A stretch of 64,000 nucleotides of DNA from Candidatus Megaera polyxenophila. GTDB taxonomy: Bacteria; Pseudomonadota; Alphaproteobacteria; Rickettsiales; Rickettsiaceae. Shown here in pieces: positions 16,128 through 25,206 of this stretch. The position numbers were made by a program, and so were the translations under genes. Every line of letters starts with the position of its first letter. Position 1 is the stretch's first letter. The notes under the pieces were generated by a model. The model worked only from the letters and a program-made list of their open reading frames with translations, ran no database searches and was not told where the DNA came from. The stretch is from positions 84,260-148,259 of the forward strand of contig AP017966.1 of assembly GCA_037101405.1 (NCBI GenBank), written 5' to 3'.

Positions 16128-17706
16128 CACCGCTCTTCATATAAGGAAGCAGGAAGCTCAAATTAACCAAGACCAACTATGCAAACTCTACTCATTTAAG
16201 GAAGAGAAAGCCCGCTATCGTAAGAGTTATATTAACTGGGATAAGATAAAGAGAGCTAACAGGAAAGCTATCCGTGAAAAATCTAAGCACTTAAGTAAGG
16301 ATGCAAAAGATATTCTAGCTCCCGTTATACAAAAACTAGAAAAAGGCGAGCGTGTCATCCTTAATCATAAGTATATTTCTACAATTACCTTTTGTAAAAG
16401 AGGGCAAAATTGTAATATCATAAAGCAATTAGAATCTGTCCTAGATATTACCTACCATAATTCTATTACTGTTGACGGCAAAACATATCGCCATAGTTAC
16501 GAATTTGCATATTATAAACAGGAAATAGTATCTAAAGAAGATAATTCTACCGCTCAATTTATTAAGCGAGAGAAATCCTTAAACTTCAGTAAACAAGCCA
16601 GTTTTGATACGTCTATAGAAAATAATAATACTGAAAGTATTAGATCTAACGTGCATGCGCACGAATCTAATTTTTCACAAAATACTCAAGAAATCAAACA
16701 AGAGGAAAATAAAGAACCTCAAATAGTAGAACTTCCAAAAGAACCTGTTAAACCTGCTAAGCTTAAAAAACGACTATCTAACGAGCGAAAAAAACCTACT
16801 AACTCCGAGCGTAAGGCAAGAATTTACCGGTTTAACCAGTACAAAGAGCCACAGAACTTAGGCTACCACTACCCGTTAACTAAGGAGGATGGCGATAAGT
16901 TACAAAGCCTATCAGGGCGAGATTTTAGCCTAAATGCGATGAATGAAATACTTCTCGATATGTCAAAACGGCGAGATAACAGGTTTTGCTCAAAAGCTCA
17001 ATTTATAGCTTATTTCGGCACGTGTCTTAAATACGAGAAGCGGGATGCTGTTAAAACCGGCAACGATAATTTCCGCATAAAAGCAAACATCACTCCAATA
17101 AACAAAAAGGAAATAATTAAAGCAAAGCAGATAGAACAATACCTAGCCGAGGTGGAACAGAAGGCGATTACCCATGTTTGCCCTGAGAACCAACTAAAAG
17201 CAAGGATTGCTAACGTCCTTGAACCACTAAGAAGCTACGAGCTACTGTCAAACATTAAGGATTTTGCGGTAGTAGGCGGTATTGTAAGAATTTACTTAAG
17301 AGCCGATTGCCAATTGAGTGGTTTTGAAACTGATTTAGTTTTAAGTCAGGTTAAGTCTATTTATTCAACGCATGAGGTAAACATAGAAAGCGTGGAGTAT
17401 TTACTAGAAAATGCTTGTCAGCAAGTAAAAGGCTATGACGATGTGCAGACAAAAGGAACTGTAGCCACTCAGACATTACAACAAGGCATTTGGGGAGATA
17501 TTTGCCAAAAGTTAATAGAAACATGCGGTATTCACGTTTATAATAACTGGTTTAGCAAGTTAATTCCCATTATTGATAAGCAGAATAGAATTATTGAGCT
17601 AAAAGCTCCTAATTTGTTTGTCAAGGAGTGGATAGAACACAATTATAAAAATGCAATTAATAATATTGCTACCACCCTAGGATTAAAGTTTGTAAAAATA
17701 ATTTAA
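16120..17706 (+). CDS. Plasmid replication protein with C-terminal DnaA-N-like domain (Rep A)
   Basis: The 528-aa protein ends in a DnaA domain I-like fold (about residues 458-528: IWGDICQKLIETCGIHVYNN, WFSKLIPIIDK, ELKAPNLFVKEWIEHNY). It has no AAA+ ATPase motifs. The N-terminal region is basic and the middle holds a KKRLSNERKKPTNSERKARI linker. Proteins with such a DnaA-like domain are known from rickettsial plasmids, where they are taken as replication initiators. A second copy is broken in two halves at 20785-21542 and 58869-59371. Confidence 0.8.
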   Translation: MINTALHIRKQEAQINQDQLCKLYSFKEEKARYRKSYINWDKIKRANRKAIREKSKHLSKDAKDILAPVIQKLEKGERVILNHKYISTITFCKRGQNCNIIKQLESVLDITYHNSITVDGKTYRHSYEFAYYKQEIVSKEDNSTAQFIKREKSLNFSKQASFDTSIENNNTESIRSNVHAHESNFSQNTQEIKQEENKEPQIVELPKEPVKPAKLKKRLSNERKKPTNSERKARIYRFNQYKEPQNLGYHYPLTKEDGDKLQSLSGRDFSLNAMNEILLDMSKRRDNRFCSKAQFIAYFGTCLKYEKRDAVKTGNDNFRIKANITPINKKEIIKAKQIEQYLAEVEQKAITHVCPENQLKARIANVLEPLRSYELLSNIKDFAVVGGIVRIYLRADCQLSGFETDLVLSQVKSIYSTHEVNIESVEYLLENACQQVKGYDDVQTKGTVATQTLQQGIWGDICQKLIETCGIHVYNNWFSKLIPIIDKQNRIIELKAPNLFVKEWIEHNYKNAINNIATTLGLKFVKII

Positions 17707-17719
17707 AAAGACAGGAGCC

Positions 17720-19180
17720 TTAAATTCTTAAACTATATTGCCCAGTTGTTCCTTTTATACCAACTTTAGTAGGAGTATTAAATGTTTTTTTGTCTTCTAA
17801 TATTTCCTGTATGGTTAATAATTGGATTTTATCATATTTTATTCCTTTATATTCCCATATTCCCGCTTGTGCCGCTTCTTCCCTCATGCCTTTTGTTGGT
17901 TCTTGTAAAGATATAAAACCTGCTAATACTGATTTATCTTCTCTATCTAGTACTCCTCTTAATTCTCTAATATTGGCAGGAGTAATATTTTGCCCTCCTT
18001 TTACAGAAATCACCATATCTTTTAATCCTTCAGTTGTATCTATATATATACGACCGTCAATTCCTTTATCTCCGCTTTTCTGTTTTGTAGGTAATCCTTT
18101 AACTTGTTCTATAGCCCAGTGTTGAAACTGATGTGGTGAATATTTCATTAATACTTCTGCTTGTTCAAAACTTACAGGTACTCCGTCTATTTCAAAATGT
18201 TCTGTCTCAACAAGGCGGTATTTTTCTGTTAATTGATGTTTGATAAGAATTATAGGAAGCATTGCAATATCGCATCCTATCCATTTTCTTTGATTTTTCA
18301 AAGCTGAATATATTGTTGTTCCACATCCGCAAAAAGGATCAAATACCACTCCATCAGGAGGACAAGAAGCTTTAATTATTCTATCAAGTAAAGCTATTGG
18401 TTTTTGGGTGGGATAACCTAGTCGTTCTTTTGAAGATGGGTTAAGTGCTTGTATGTCTATCCAATAATCATTAGGTAATACTCCTTGATCTTGATAATAA
18501 CGATACTCTTTTCCATTCTTTATATTTCTTTGATAAATCTTCCCCTCTTCATCTATAAAAGTCGGTTCGTGCATAGTAGAAAAATCACGTTGTATACATA
18601 CATCATTATAATTAAAGGTATATTGATTACTTTTTGAATACCACAATATTATATCATGTTTTTTAGGAAAAAATTTTGTTGATCTACCGCCCGTTTTATA
18701 GCACCAAATAATTTCATTCTTAAAATTTTGATGCCCAAATATGCCATCCATCATTACTTTTATATAATGACTTGCAGTAGGGTCGCAATGAAGATAAATA
18801 GAACCAGTAGGTCTTAATATAACTTTCATATGCAATAATCTTTCTACCATGTAGACTAAATAAGCAAGTAAAGCTGGTTGTGTATTTCTTAAAGCCTTTA
18901 TCCATGTACTCCAAAAAACAACATAAGTATCGTCAATATCATATTCCTTCATTAAGACTTCCATATTTCTTAATTTATCTTCTTTTTCTGCGTTAAGGGT
19001 CCAAGTATCGCAAAAAGCCTCTGCTGATTCAGATACAGGGTAGCCAGTCATTGCTTTATACATCATGTTATAATTGCGTTTAGAATTAAAAGGAGGGTCA
19101 AGATATATAAGGTCAACACTGTCTTTTTTTAATTTTTGTTTCATTACATATAGGTTGTCTCCATAGTATAAAATATTCAT
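17720..19180 (-). CDS. DNA methyltransferase fused to a restriction-endonuclease-like domain
   Basis: In this 486-aa beta-class amino-methyltransferase, motif IV DPPF is at residues 28-31 and motif I FDPFCGCGTT is at about residues 279-288. The C-terminal part (about residues 345-450) is an Mrr-like nuclease domain with GDKGIDGRI and VISVKGGQN, where the usual E/QxK is SxK. One chain could therefore both modify and cut, or the nuclease part may help only in binding. It is convergent with the Rep A gene, 13 nt apart. No separate specificity gene is seen. Confidence 0.88.
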   Translation of the reverse strand: MNILYYGDNLYVMKQKLKKDSVDLIYLDPPFNSKRNYNMMYKAMTGYPVSESAEAFCDTWTLNAEKEDKLRNMEVLMKEYDIDDTYVVFWSTWIKALRNTQPALLAYLVYMVERLLHMKVILRPTGSIYLHCDPTASHYIKVMMDGIFGHQNFKNEIIWCYKTGGRSTKFFPKKHDIILWYSKSNQYTFNYNDVCIQRDFSTMHEPTFIDEEGKIYQRNIKNGKEYRYYQDQGVLPNDYWIDIQALNPSSKERLGYPTQKPIALLDRIIKASCPPDGVVFDPFCGCGTTIYSALKNQRKWIGCDIAMLPIILIKHQLTEKYRLVETEHFEIDGVPVSFEQAEVLMKYSPHQFQHWAIEQVKGLPTKQKSGDKGIDGRIYIDTTEGLKDMVISVKGGQNITPANIRELRGVLDREDKSVLAGFISLQEPTKGMREEAAQAGIWEYKGIKYDKIQLLTIQEILEDKKTFNTPTKVGIKGTTGQYSLRI

Positions 19181-19560
19181 AAAATCCCCTGCTTAACTAG
19201 TAGGCTAAATATACACCCATATCCTTGTTATTATACCTAACAACCAATTTATCAATCTTCTTTTAATTAAAGATTTAGCTTATGAATGAGGATAAGTAGC
19301 TAAAAGGCCACTAAATATAGATGATATTAATTTCTTTTTAGATACTTAACCTAAAAAGTATAAAAATTAGAATTTAAGTTGAAAGAGTTTTAGTTAAAAA
19401 TAAGGCAACTATAAAATAATTGCCTTACCTTAAAAGATGTCTAACCGTTATGGTAATTTATAATTTAACCTAATTTTTTTAAGTTCTAATAATAAAAATT
19501 GAAAATAACAAAAAAATAAGTACCTTTTGTTGCAAACAGATCAAGTTTCATATTTTTAGT
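19181..19560. other. Intergenic AT-rich stretch, nothing recognised
   Basis: These 380 bases between the methyltransferase start and the TfoX-like gene are very AT-rich, contain stops in all frames and show no clear repeat, hairpin or RNA gene. They probably hold the methyltransferase promoter. Confidence 0.5.
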
Positions 19561-19797
19561 TCAGGCAGATACTAAAGCAATATTATAAGCTTGTCTCAAT
19601 TGGTCTTTAATCTCTTTTTCTTTATCAATTTTAATAAATATATTTTGGTCATTTAATAGATAAAGTCCTTCAGCATGTAATTTGGCAAATAATATTCCAT
19701 CTCTATAAATACCTGTGAATTGATCGTGCATACGATACTCCACTTGACCTATAGAAGTCATCGTTATAATGATTGTTCTAATTATGTATTTATCCAT
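19561..19797 (-). CDS. Small TfoX-N-like protein
   Basis: This 78-aa protein resembles the TfoX N-terminal domain: VEYRMHDQFTGIYRDGILFAKLHAEGLYLLND matches the family pattern of (M)FGG-G-Y-DG-MFA-(I/V)-L-YL. It is paralogous to 27046-27279 (77 aa) and more distantly to 19948-20277 and 61523-61852. It is divergent from 19948-20277. Full TfoX/Sxy proteins regulate competence; whether this stand-alone domain does anything similar is unknown. Confidence 0.68.
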   Translation of the reverse strand: MDKYIIRTIIITMTSIGQVEYRMHDQFTGIYRDGILFAKLHAEGLYLLNDQNIFIKIDKEKEIKDQLRQAYNIALVSA

Positions 19798-19947
19798 TTT
19801 CTAGGAAGCAAAAAAATGTTTAATCATTTAGTGTGTGGAAATATACAGGAAAAAGGTTAATAAATAGATAATCAAATTATTAGCTGTACAAATACTTCTA
19901 GGTGAAGTAATCTTAATATTTCTTAATAAAACTAGAATAATTGATTT

Positions 19948-20277
19948 ATGATACAGGAAGAATTTATCGCTAAAATACTTGAAGTATTGTCTCCGATGCC
20001 TGATGTTACTGCAATAAAAAGTAAAGGCCACATAGTTTTATATAAGGATGGAGTTATGTTTGGCAAGATAATTGAGCAAAATGTTTTATTGTTAAGTAAT
20101 GGTAATAAGTTTGTTGAAGTAGAAAGTGAACTAATAGTTAGAATACTTAGACCTAAAACCCAACTTGATCAATCTGACTGTGATGCGTTCTTGTTTAAAG
20201 CTACTAAGTCATGGTGGTTGGCTAAAAGTAAGATATGGACTATTTCAGCTACAAAAGGATTTTTAGAAAATATTTAG
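19948..20277 (+). CDS. TfoX-N-like protein, copy 1
   Basis: The 109-aa protein has the TfoX-N pattern KGHIVLYKDGVMFGKIIEQN then LLLSNGNKFVEV, and a conserved C-terminal FLFKATKSWWLAKSKIWTIS. It is a near-duplicate of 61523-61852. In both places it is followed by the same RelB/YafQ-type toxin-antitoxin pair, so it travels with that cassette. The function is unknown. Confidence 0.7.
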   Translation: MIQEEFIAKILEVLSPMPDVTAIKSKGHIVLYKDGVMFGKIIEQNVLLLSNGNKFVEVESELIVRILRPKTQLDQSDCDAFLFKATKSWWLAKSKIWTISATKGFLENI

Positions 20278-20329
20278 CATATTAAGCTTATTTATACACA
20301 CCATATAAAAAATCAAAACTCATTTTTTA

Positions 20330-20365
20330 TTTACAGTTAATATATTTACTTATATACTCAAGTAA
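20330..20365 (+). promoter_or_regulatory. Toxin-antitoxin promoter with operator palindrome, copy 1
   Basis: TTTACA (20330-20335), 17-bp spacer, TATACT (20353-20358). The palindrome TTACTT-N8-AAGTAA (20346-20365) covers the -10 box, the usual autoregulatory site of a ribbon-helix-helix antitoxin. The sequence is repeated at 61903-61938. Confidence 0.65.
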
Positions 20366-20390
20366 GTAATAAAAACCAAGAGAATCAAAA

Positions 20391-20663
20391 ATGACCAGAC
20401 TAAGTATAGATATACCAAATGAATTACACCATTATCTCAAAATACATACGGCACGAAAAAAAGTAACTGTGGTAGATTTTGTAAGAGATGCCATATACAA
20501 AAAAATTGATCAGGAAAAAGTACCTAATAGAGAAACCATAAAAGCTATTGAAGAGTCAAGAAAAGGTGTTGGTATAACTTGTTTTAGCTCTAAAGAAGAT
20601 TTTTTAAAACATCTTAGTCAATTAGAAAAAGAAGTAGAACAAGAGTTAGCAGAGAGAAATTGA
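20391..20663 (+). CDS. RelB/DinJ-type antitoxin, copy 1
   Basis: The 90-aa antitoxin has an N-terminal ribbon-helix-helix (TRLSIDIPNELHHYLKIHTA, then VVDFVRDAIYKKI) for DNA binding and a C-terminal toxin-neutralising tail (GVGITCFSSKEDFLKHLSQL). It is identical to the protein at 61964-62236. It overlaps the toxin gene by 4 nt, but here the toxin is cut, so this copy may act only as a free antitoxin against the intact toxin at 62233-62532. Confidence 0.85.
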   Translation: MTRLSIDIPNELHHYLKIHTARKKVTVVDFVRDAIYKKIDQEKVPNRETIKAIEESRKGVGITCFSSKEDFLKHLSQLEKEVEQELAERN

Positions 20664-20784
20664 TGAATATTAATATAATTTCTACTAATAAATTTGACAA
20701 AGAATTTAAATTGTCGCTAAGACGAGGTAAAAAGAAAGAGAATTTAGATAAGGTTATAAATTTATTATTGGATAATATTAATAA
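20660..20784 (+). pseudogene. N-terminal fragment of YafQ-type toxin (cut by rearrangement)
   Basis: The first 41 codons match the toxin at 62233-62532 exactly up to base 20784, after which the sequence becomes the reverse complement of a replication gene. The reading frame continues nonsensically to 20848. The missing toxin half is at 58692-58868 on the other strand. The catalytic histidines and the DW pair are lost here, so the fragment cannot be an active mRNA interferase. Confidence 0.9.
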
Positions 20785-21542
20785 CGTAACTCATCACAAG
20801 TTGCATGGTCAATTAGAGGTAACATGTCTGCTAAGTTTTTTGGTTTAGCATAAGCAAAAGGTTTATAGACCTTCGCTTTCTTTTCCGCATTAGTCGGCTT
20901 TTTCCGTTTGTTAAGTAGTTGTTTTTTAAGCTTAACAGGTTTAATAGGCTCTTTTGGAAACAGGACTATTTCTGAAGTGGTGTTTTCCTCGGTTATAACT
21001 TCTTCAGAAATTAAAAAAGAAGTAGATTCATGATCTATATTCTTTTTATTATTTTCATACTTATTATAAGAAGTCGGAAGTGTACTTCCGAGTTTAATAC
21101 TTTTGTAATATTTATCAGTAGCCTCTAATATGATTTTGCCTCTACAGGCATAACTAAAAACGTATATATTTTCTCTCCTTATCCCTTTAATTTTAATAGC
21201 TTTTCTCCATTTACTATGGAATATATGACTTATTGCTTTTCTTACTGTGCGTAATTGTCTATCTGTGATTTTAAGTTTTGTACAAAGAAATTCTAAAGAA
21301 AAATATGTAACCCTATTATCTGATTTCTCTATTAGAGCGTAAATAATAGCTACCAATTTTAACTGGGATTCGGTTAATGGTTTATCCCTAGTATTATTTT
21401 GTGGAATATTTTCCCATATATCTTTGATTATATGGAAGGAACAAGTCTCTTTTTCTGCATATAAATCTAAATAATATTGATAGGCTTCCGGATAAATAGG
21501 TCTTTGAGCTTTTTGTTCATGTTTTTGTGCTAAATAAGCCAT
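20785..21542 (-). pseudogene. N-terminal half of replication protein Rep B (cut by rearrangement)
   Basis: The product has an N-terminal winged-helix-like part (LKLVAIIYALIEKSDNRV, CTKLKITDRQLRTVRKAI), then the linker KKQLLNKRKKPTNAEKKAKV, which matches KKRLSNERKKPTNSERKARI of Rep A. It stops matching at the 20784/20785 junction. The DnaA-N-like C-terminal half lies at 58869-59371 on the plus strand. The ORF runs a few bases into the toxin fragment (stop at 20778). The N-terminal part differs from that of Rep A. Confidence 0.85.
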
Positions 21543-21601
21543 TTTATTTGTTGTTAGTTAATGTAAATTAAAAAATTTTCATAAAACCAACAAGAAAGCT
21601 C

Positions 21602-21710
21602 TTGACTAGCAGGCAATACCATACTATTCTCAGACCAATCGTTGTTGGTTTTTGAGTAAAAAAATAACGGTTGAAGTATCACTAGATACATCTGATTTAA
21701 TAGCTACAAA
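21602..21710 (+). promoter_or_regulatory. Conserved promoter plus structured leader, copy B
   Basis: TTGACT (21602-21607), 17-bp spacer, TATTCT (21625-21630), then the conserved leader also seen at 15493-15610: AGACCAATCGTTG then TGGTTT, ACGGTTGA and the hairpin GTATC-ACTA-GATAC. It points at the winged-helix gene of module B and away from Rep B. The strong conservation of non-coding bases between otherwise diverged modules argues for function. Confidence 0.6.
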
Positions 21711-21832
21711 ATCGATTCCCCAATCAAAAAAGTAGCAATAAGAATTAAAAAAACATATTACATAGCTTTACCTTTTAGAAATTTATAACTTTTTATAAAA
21801 GACTAGTTTTAGGAAGTTGTCAATAAAAAACC

Positions 21833-21860
21833 TTGACAATTAACAAAATAAACCTATATC
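21833..21860 (+). promoter_or_regulatory. Promoter of the module B regulator
   Basis: TTGACA (21833-21838), 16-bp spacer, TATATC (21855-21860). The expected transcription start is only a few bases before the ATG at 21876 and no Shine-Dalgarno box is visible, so the message may be leaderless. Confidence 0.5.
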
Positions 21861-21875
21861 TTTTTTTTTATAAAT

Positions 21876-22175
21876 ATGATCAAATATAGAGTTATGGATT
21901 TGTTAAAAGAAGCTATAGAAAATTCAGCGATTATTCCAAGAGTACAAAAAATTGTACTAAAAGTAATTTGCTCTAGTTCTTATCCTATTTCTGCAAAAGA
22001 GATAGAGGATATATTAGGGTTATCTCGTCCATCAGTAAGTTTTTCTTTAAAAATGTTATTAAAACGCAATTTTATAAGTCGTTCTAAAGATAATGTGTAT
22101 CTATACTCACCTAATCAAGAAAGAATGAAGGAAATAAGAGAAAGATTTGTATCAAAATCATCTAACATAAAATAA
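21876..22175 (+). CDS. Winged-helix transcriptional regulator, module B
   Basis: The 99-aa protein has a clear winged helix-turn-helix (about residues 35-70: ISAKEIEDILGLSRPSVSFS, then LKMLLKRNFISRS) of the MarR/ArsR-like type. It takes the place of the 14956-15294 regulator in module A, with the same flanking conserved leader and terminator, but with little sequence identity. It is the likely repressor or activator of the Bet/YqaJ operon and perhaps of Rep B. Confidence 0.8.
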   Translation: MIKYRVMDLLKEAIENSAIIPRVQKIVLKVICSSSYPISAKEIEDILGLSRPSVSFSLKMLLKRNFISRSKDNVYLYSPNQERMKEIRERFVSKSSNIK

Positions 22176-22247
22176 ACATTATTTTTACATAATAATACTT
22201 GACAATTTAATTTTTTCCTTATATATTAAAATTTATAAGCAAGGTAT

Positions 22248-22285
22248 AAAAAAAACGCCCTAAGCTGCAAACTTAAGACGTTTTT
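22248..22285 (+). terminator. Conserved terminator-like hairpin, module B
   Basis: An A-run, CGCCCTAAG, a short loop, CTTAAGACG and a T-run correspond to the hairpin at 14835-14873. The stem here is less perfect. It lies between the regulator and the 219-aa gene, as in module A. Confidence 0.55.
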
Positions 22286-22370
22286 AGAACCTTATAAGTG
22301 GTAAGAATTTTTTATTTTCTAGATACAACAATTCTTACTTTTAATCACTTTATCCATAAATGGAGGATAT

Positions 22371-23030
22371 ATGCAAAATATCTTAAGGCTACCTTTATGT
22401 CAAGGTGCTTTTTCAAAGTCAAAAAATTACAAAAAGGCTAATAATCCAGTAAATCATGGTAGAATAGAATTAAGAAGCCATGAATTATCAGAAGAAAACA
22501 TTCAGGCTCTTGAAGAAATCAGCATTGCCAAGGCAAAAGAAGCTTTAACAAAGAATTTGCTTAAGCCAAGGGAGGTAATGCAGGTATTTTCAAATCTTGA
22601 AGCTGCCAGAGAAGCTAACGAAATATTCAAGCAACGGTCTGTTCAATCATTACCAGCTAATATAGCAGAAACACCCAAATTTCATGAATCTAAAACTGAA
22701 AGCTTAGAATTATCTGATTCTGCTAAGGAAACATTTGCCAGAATTGGTATAAGGGTAAGAGAAGCATTTGTAAAGGAGCAGATTGAGAGAGCTAGCTTTT
22801 ATAACATTCCCTATGAAACCTACGGCGATAATTATTACCAGTTAATGGTTGATATTGATAAATACGAGTATTTACTTAAAAAGGCAAAAGACTATTGTGT
22901 TGACTGGGATACTAGCGAATACGATCCAGTAGCTCTAGAGCAGGCAATAGAGGAGGCAGAGTATAATGCTTACACGGTTGATCAAGAATTACGCTCTTAT
23001 TTTTCGCTAACCAGAGGAGTGGAGGTATAA
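22371..23030 (+). CDS. Conserved unknown protein, first gene of recombination module B
   Basis: This 219-aa helical protein is homologous to 14086-14766, sharing MQVFSNLE, ETPKFHESKTESLELSDSAK and the C-terminal YDPVALEQAIEEA block. A TGGAGG box precedes the ATG at 22371. The next gene begins 1 nt after its stop. No family is recognised; its fixed position at the head of both recombination operons suggests a linked role. Confidence 0.75.
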   Translation: MQNILRLPLCQGAFSKSKNYKKANNPVNHGRIELRSHELSEENIQALEEISIAKAKEALTKNLLKPREVMQVFSNLEAAREANEIFKQRSVQSLPANIAETPKFHESKTESLELSDSAKETFARIGIRVREAFVKEQIERASFYNIPYETYGDNYYQLMVDIDKYEYLLKKAKDYCVDWDTSEYDPVALEQAIEEAEYNAYTVDQELRSYFSLTRGVEV

Positions 23031-23031
23031 A

Positions 23032-23286
23032 ATGACTATAAAGGATCGTTTTATCCCACGAGAAGAAATCTCAAAACTTCTCTGGGGTATGCTTAGTGAT
23101 ATTTCTACTCATAGCTTATCAATGTGGATTAAATCAAAGACTGATGATGAGTTTGTGGTAGTACCAAGAGAATTCTGTATTTTAATGGTTTCATTTTTAG
23201 AAAGACAGACAGTAGCAAAGGAGTATTTGTTGTTTAATCCTGAGAAAGTATTAGGACAGATTGAAGAAATAAAACGTTATTTATAA
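23032..23286 (+). CDS. Conserved small protein of recombination module B
   Basis: This 84-aa protein of unrecognised family contains LLWGMLSDISTHSLSMWIKS and VVPREFCILMVSFLERQTVA. It occupies the same slot and has the same length as the 84-aa gene of module A, but no convincing similarity is seen. It is likely co-transcribed with the 219-aa gene and the exonuclease. Confidence 0.68.
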   Translation: MTIKDRFIPREEISKLLWGMLSDISTHSLSMWIKSKTDDEFVVVPREFCILMVSFLERQTVAKEYLLFNPEKVLGQIEEIKRYL

Positions 23287-23310
23287 TAATAAAGAAATAA
23301 AGTTATTAGT

Positions 23311-24219
23311 ATGAAAAACAAGCAAGAATGGCTAAGAGAACGTAAGAACTATCTAGGTGGCACTGATTTGAGTGCTATAGCAGGACTTAATCCTTATAGG
23401 ACTGCTCTTGACGTATATTTAGATAAAACCAGCGATGATATTAGGTGCGAAACTAGCCCTGCAATGAGGTGGGGTACTCTTTTAGAAGATACTATAGCTA
23501 AGGAGTATGCAGAAGTTACTGGTCAAAAGATAGAAATAGAACCAAACACAATCTATCACCCTTCAATGAAGTTTTTAGGAGCTAATATTGATAGGTGGGT
23601 TGGCGATAAAGAATATGTTTTGGAATGTAAGACAGCAGGTTTTACTCGGGGCAAAGAATGGGGAGAGGTTAGGACTGACCAGATTCCCGAGAGTTATCTG
23701 ATACAGTGTGCATTTTATGCAAGTATATGCGATGTACCAAAGGTTGATATAGCAGTGCTAATTGCAGGACAGGATTTTAGAATTTATACTTATAACAGAA
23801 ATAAGGATTTAGAGGATAAAATTATTAAAATTGGCGTTAATTTCTGGCATAACCATATAGAAAAAAGGATACCGCCTAAATGTGTAAATACTAGGGATAC
23901 ATTTAACTTATTCCCACAAAGTAACCATCACGAAATAGTAGCAGAAAGTAACATCATGGAAAAATGGGAACAACTTAAAAGCTTAAAGGAGGAAGAAAGC
24001 AGGATACAAAGCACTATTGAGAAATTAAAGACCGATATACAGGAATTTATGAGAGATTATGACGTGTTAATTGATAATAACGGTAACGTGATAGCTACAT
24101 GGAAGAATAGCACTCCAAGGTCATTTTTTGACTTAAAAAGGTTTAAAGATGAGGCAAAAGACCTGTATTTGAAGTATATTAGTCATGCTAAGCAATCGAG
24201 AATGTTTTTAATTAAATGA
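23311..24219 (+). CDS. YqaJ-family recombination exonuclease, module B
   Basis: This 302-aa PD-(D/E)XK exonuclease has YLGGTDLSAIAGLNPYRTAL near the N-terminus, then GANIDRWVG and YVLECKTAG (ExK), then SYLIQCAFYASICDVPKVD. A coiled segment is at about residues 210-245. It is related to 12949-13842 but clearly diverged. It is the partner of the Bet annealase downstream, from which it is now separated by an insertion sequence and a deletion. Confidence 0.92.
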   Translation: MKNKQEWLRERKNYLGGTDLSAIAGLNPYRTALDVYLDKTSDDIRCETSPAMRWGTLLEDTIAKEYAEVTGQKIEIEPNTIYHPSMKFLGANIDRWVGDKEYVLECKTAGFTRGKEWGEVRTDQIPESYLIQCAFYASICDVPKVDIAVLIAGQDFRIYTYNRNKDLEDKIIKIGVNFWHNHIEKRIPPKCVNTRDTFNLFPQSNHHEIVAESNIMEKWEQLKSLKEEESRIQSTIEKLKTDIQEFMRDYDVLIDNNGNVIATWKNSTPRSFFDLKRFKDEAKDLYLKYISHAKQSRMFLIK

Positions 24220-24302
24220 TGATGAGAAAATATCCAGTACCAACTAAAGAAGAAGCAGAAGAACTGAGAAGATTAAGGCAAGAGGCTGGTATGACAATTT
24301 AA
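24216..24302 (+). pseudogene. Start of an XRE-like regulator, cut by IS
   Basis: The ATG overlaps the exonuclease stop (ATGA). The 28 codons (containing EEAEELRRLRQEAGMTI) look like the first helix of an XRE-type helix-turn-helix. The stop TAA is formed by the first bases of the insertion sequence at 24300. The rest of the gene is missing, probably deleted together with the 5' part of the DUF2829 gene. Confidence 0.5.
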
Positions 24303-24363
24303 GGTGGCCCAATTTGTCTAGACTAAAAATCAGAAATTATGAGATATAATTTGCGTTATAATT

Positions 24364-25206
24364 TTAGCCAATAATTTTTGTTAAATACACCTGTTCTGGA
24401 GTTAAATATTCCAAGGATTGGTGCATCCTTTTACTATTATAAAAAGTTATGTAATCTGTTATAGCATTTTTTACCTCCTTGACAGTATTTAAAATTATCA
24501 AATATATTTTTTCTTGTTTTAATGAACGCCAAAATCTTTCAATAAATACATTATCTAAAGCCCTACCTTTACCGTCCATGCTAATCTTGATTTCACGTTT
24601 AACAAGTTCGTGGATGAAATTTTTTGACGTAAATTGAGAACCTTGATCGGTATTAAAAACCTCAGGTTGACCGTGCTTTTCTAGGGCTTCTTCTAGTGCG
24701 TCGATGCAAAAATCACTTTCTAAGCTAATTGAAACCTTCCAGCTCAGAATATAACGGCTAAACCAATCAATAATGGCTACTAGATATACAAATCCTTGTG
24801 CCATTCTAATATAAGTTATATCGGTGCTCCATACCTGATTTGTCTTAGTAATTTCAACGCCTTTTAAAAGATAAGGATATACCTTATGAGCTTGGTTGCG
24901 CTTGCTTAAATTCATTTTAGGATAAATGGCTTCTATTGCCATTATTCCGTAATAACGACTTACCGCTTTGCGACCGATAACAATTCCAAACGGTACAAGA
25001 TGCCTGGACATTCTTCTGGCCCCGAAATACGGATGCTCTGTGTAGATTTCATCAATTACTTTCATTATTTCTAAGTCTCTTGTAGTTATTCCTTTTGCCT
25101 TGTAATAATAAGTAGATTTATTAATTAAAAGTAGATCGCATTGCCTAGCAATGCTTAGATTTCTACAATTATTATCAATCATACTTTTCCTAGTTTCCAA
25201 GTCCAA
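24364..25206 (-). CDS. IS3-family transposase OrfB
   Basis: The 280-aa catalytic part has an HTH_21-like region (EHPYFGARRMSRHLVPFGI) and an rve core with D in STDITYIRM, D in NTDQGSQFT and E in IERFWRSLK. It overlaps OrfA by 17 nt and probably needs a -1 frameshift in an A-run of OrfA to make the full transposase. It is identical in all four copies in this window. Confidence 0.92.
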   Translation of the reverse strand: MDLETRKSMIDNNCRNLSIARQCDLLLINKSTYYYKAKGITTRDLEIMKVIDEIYTEHPYFGARRMSRHLVPFGIVIGRKAVSRYYGIMAIEAIYPKMNLSKRNQAHKVYPYLLKGVEITKTNQVWSTDITYIRMAQGFVYLVAIIDWFSRYILSWKVSISLESDFCIDALEEALEKHGQPEVFNTDQGSQFTSKNFIHELVKREIKISMDGKGRALDNVFIERFWRSLKQEKIYLIILNTVKEVKNAITDYITFYNSKRMHQSLEYLTPEQVYLTKIIG

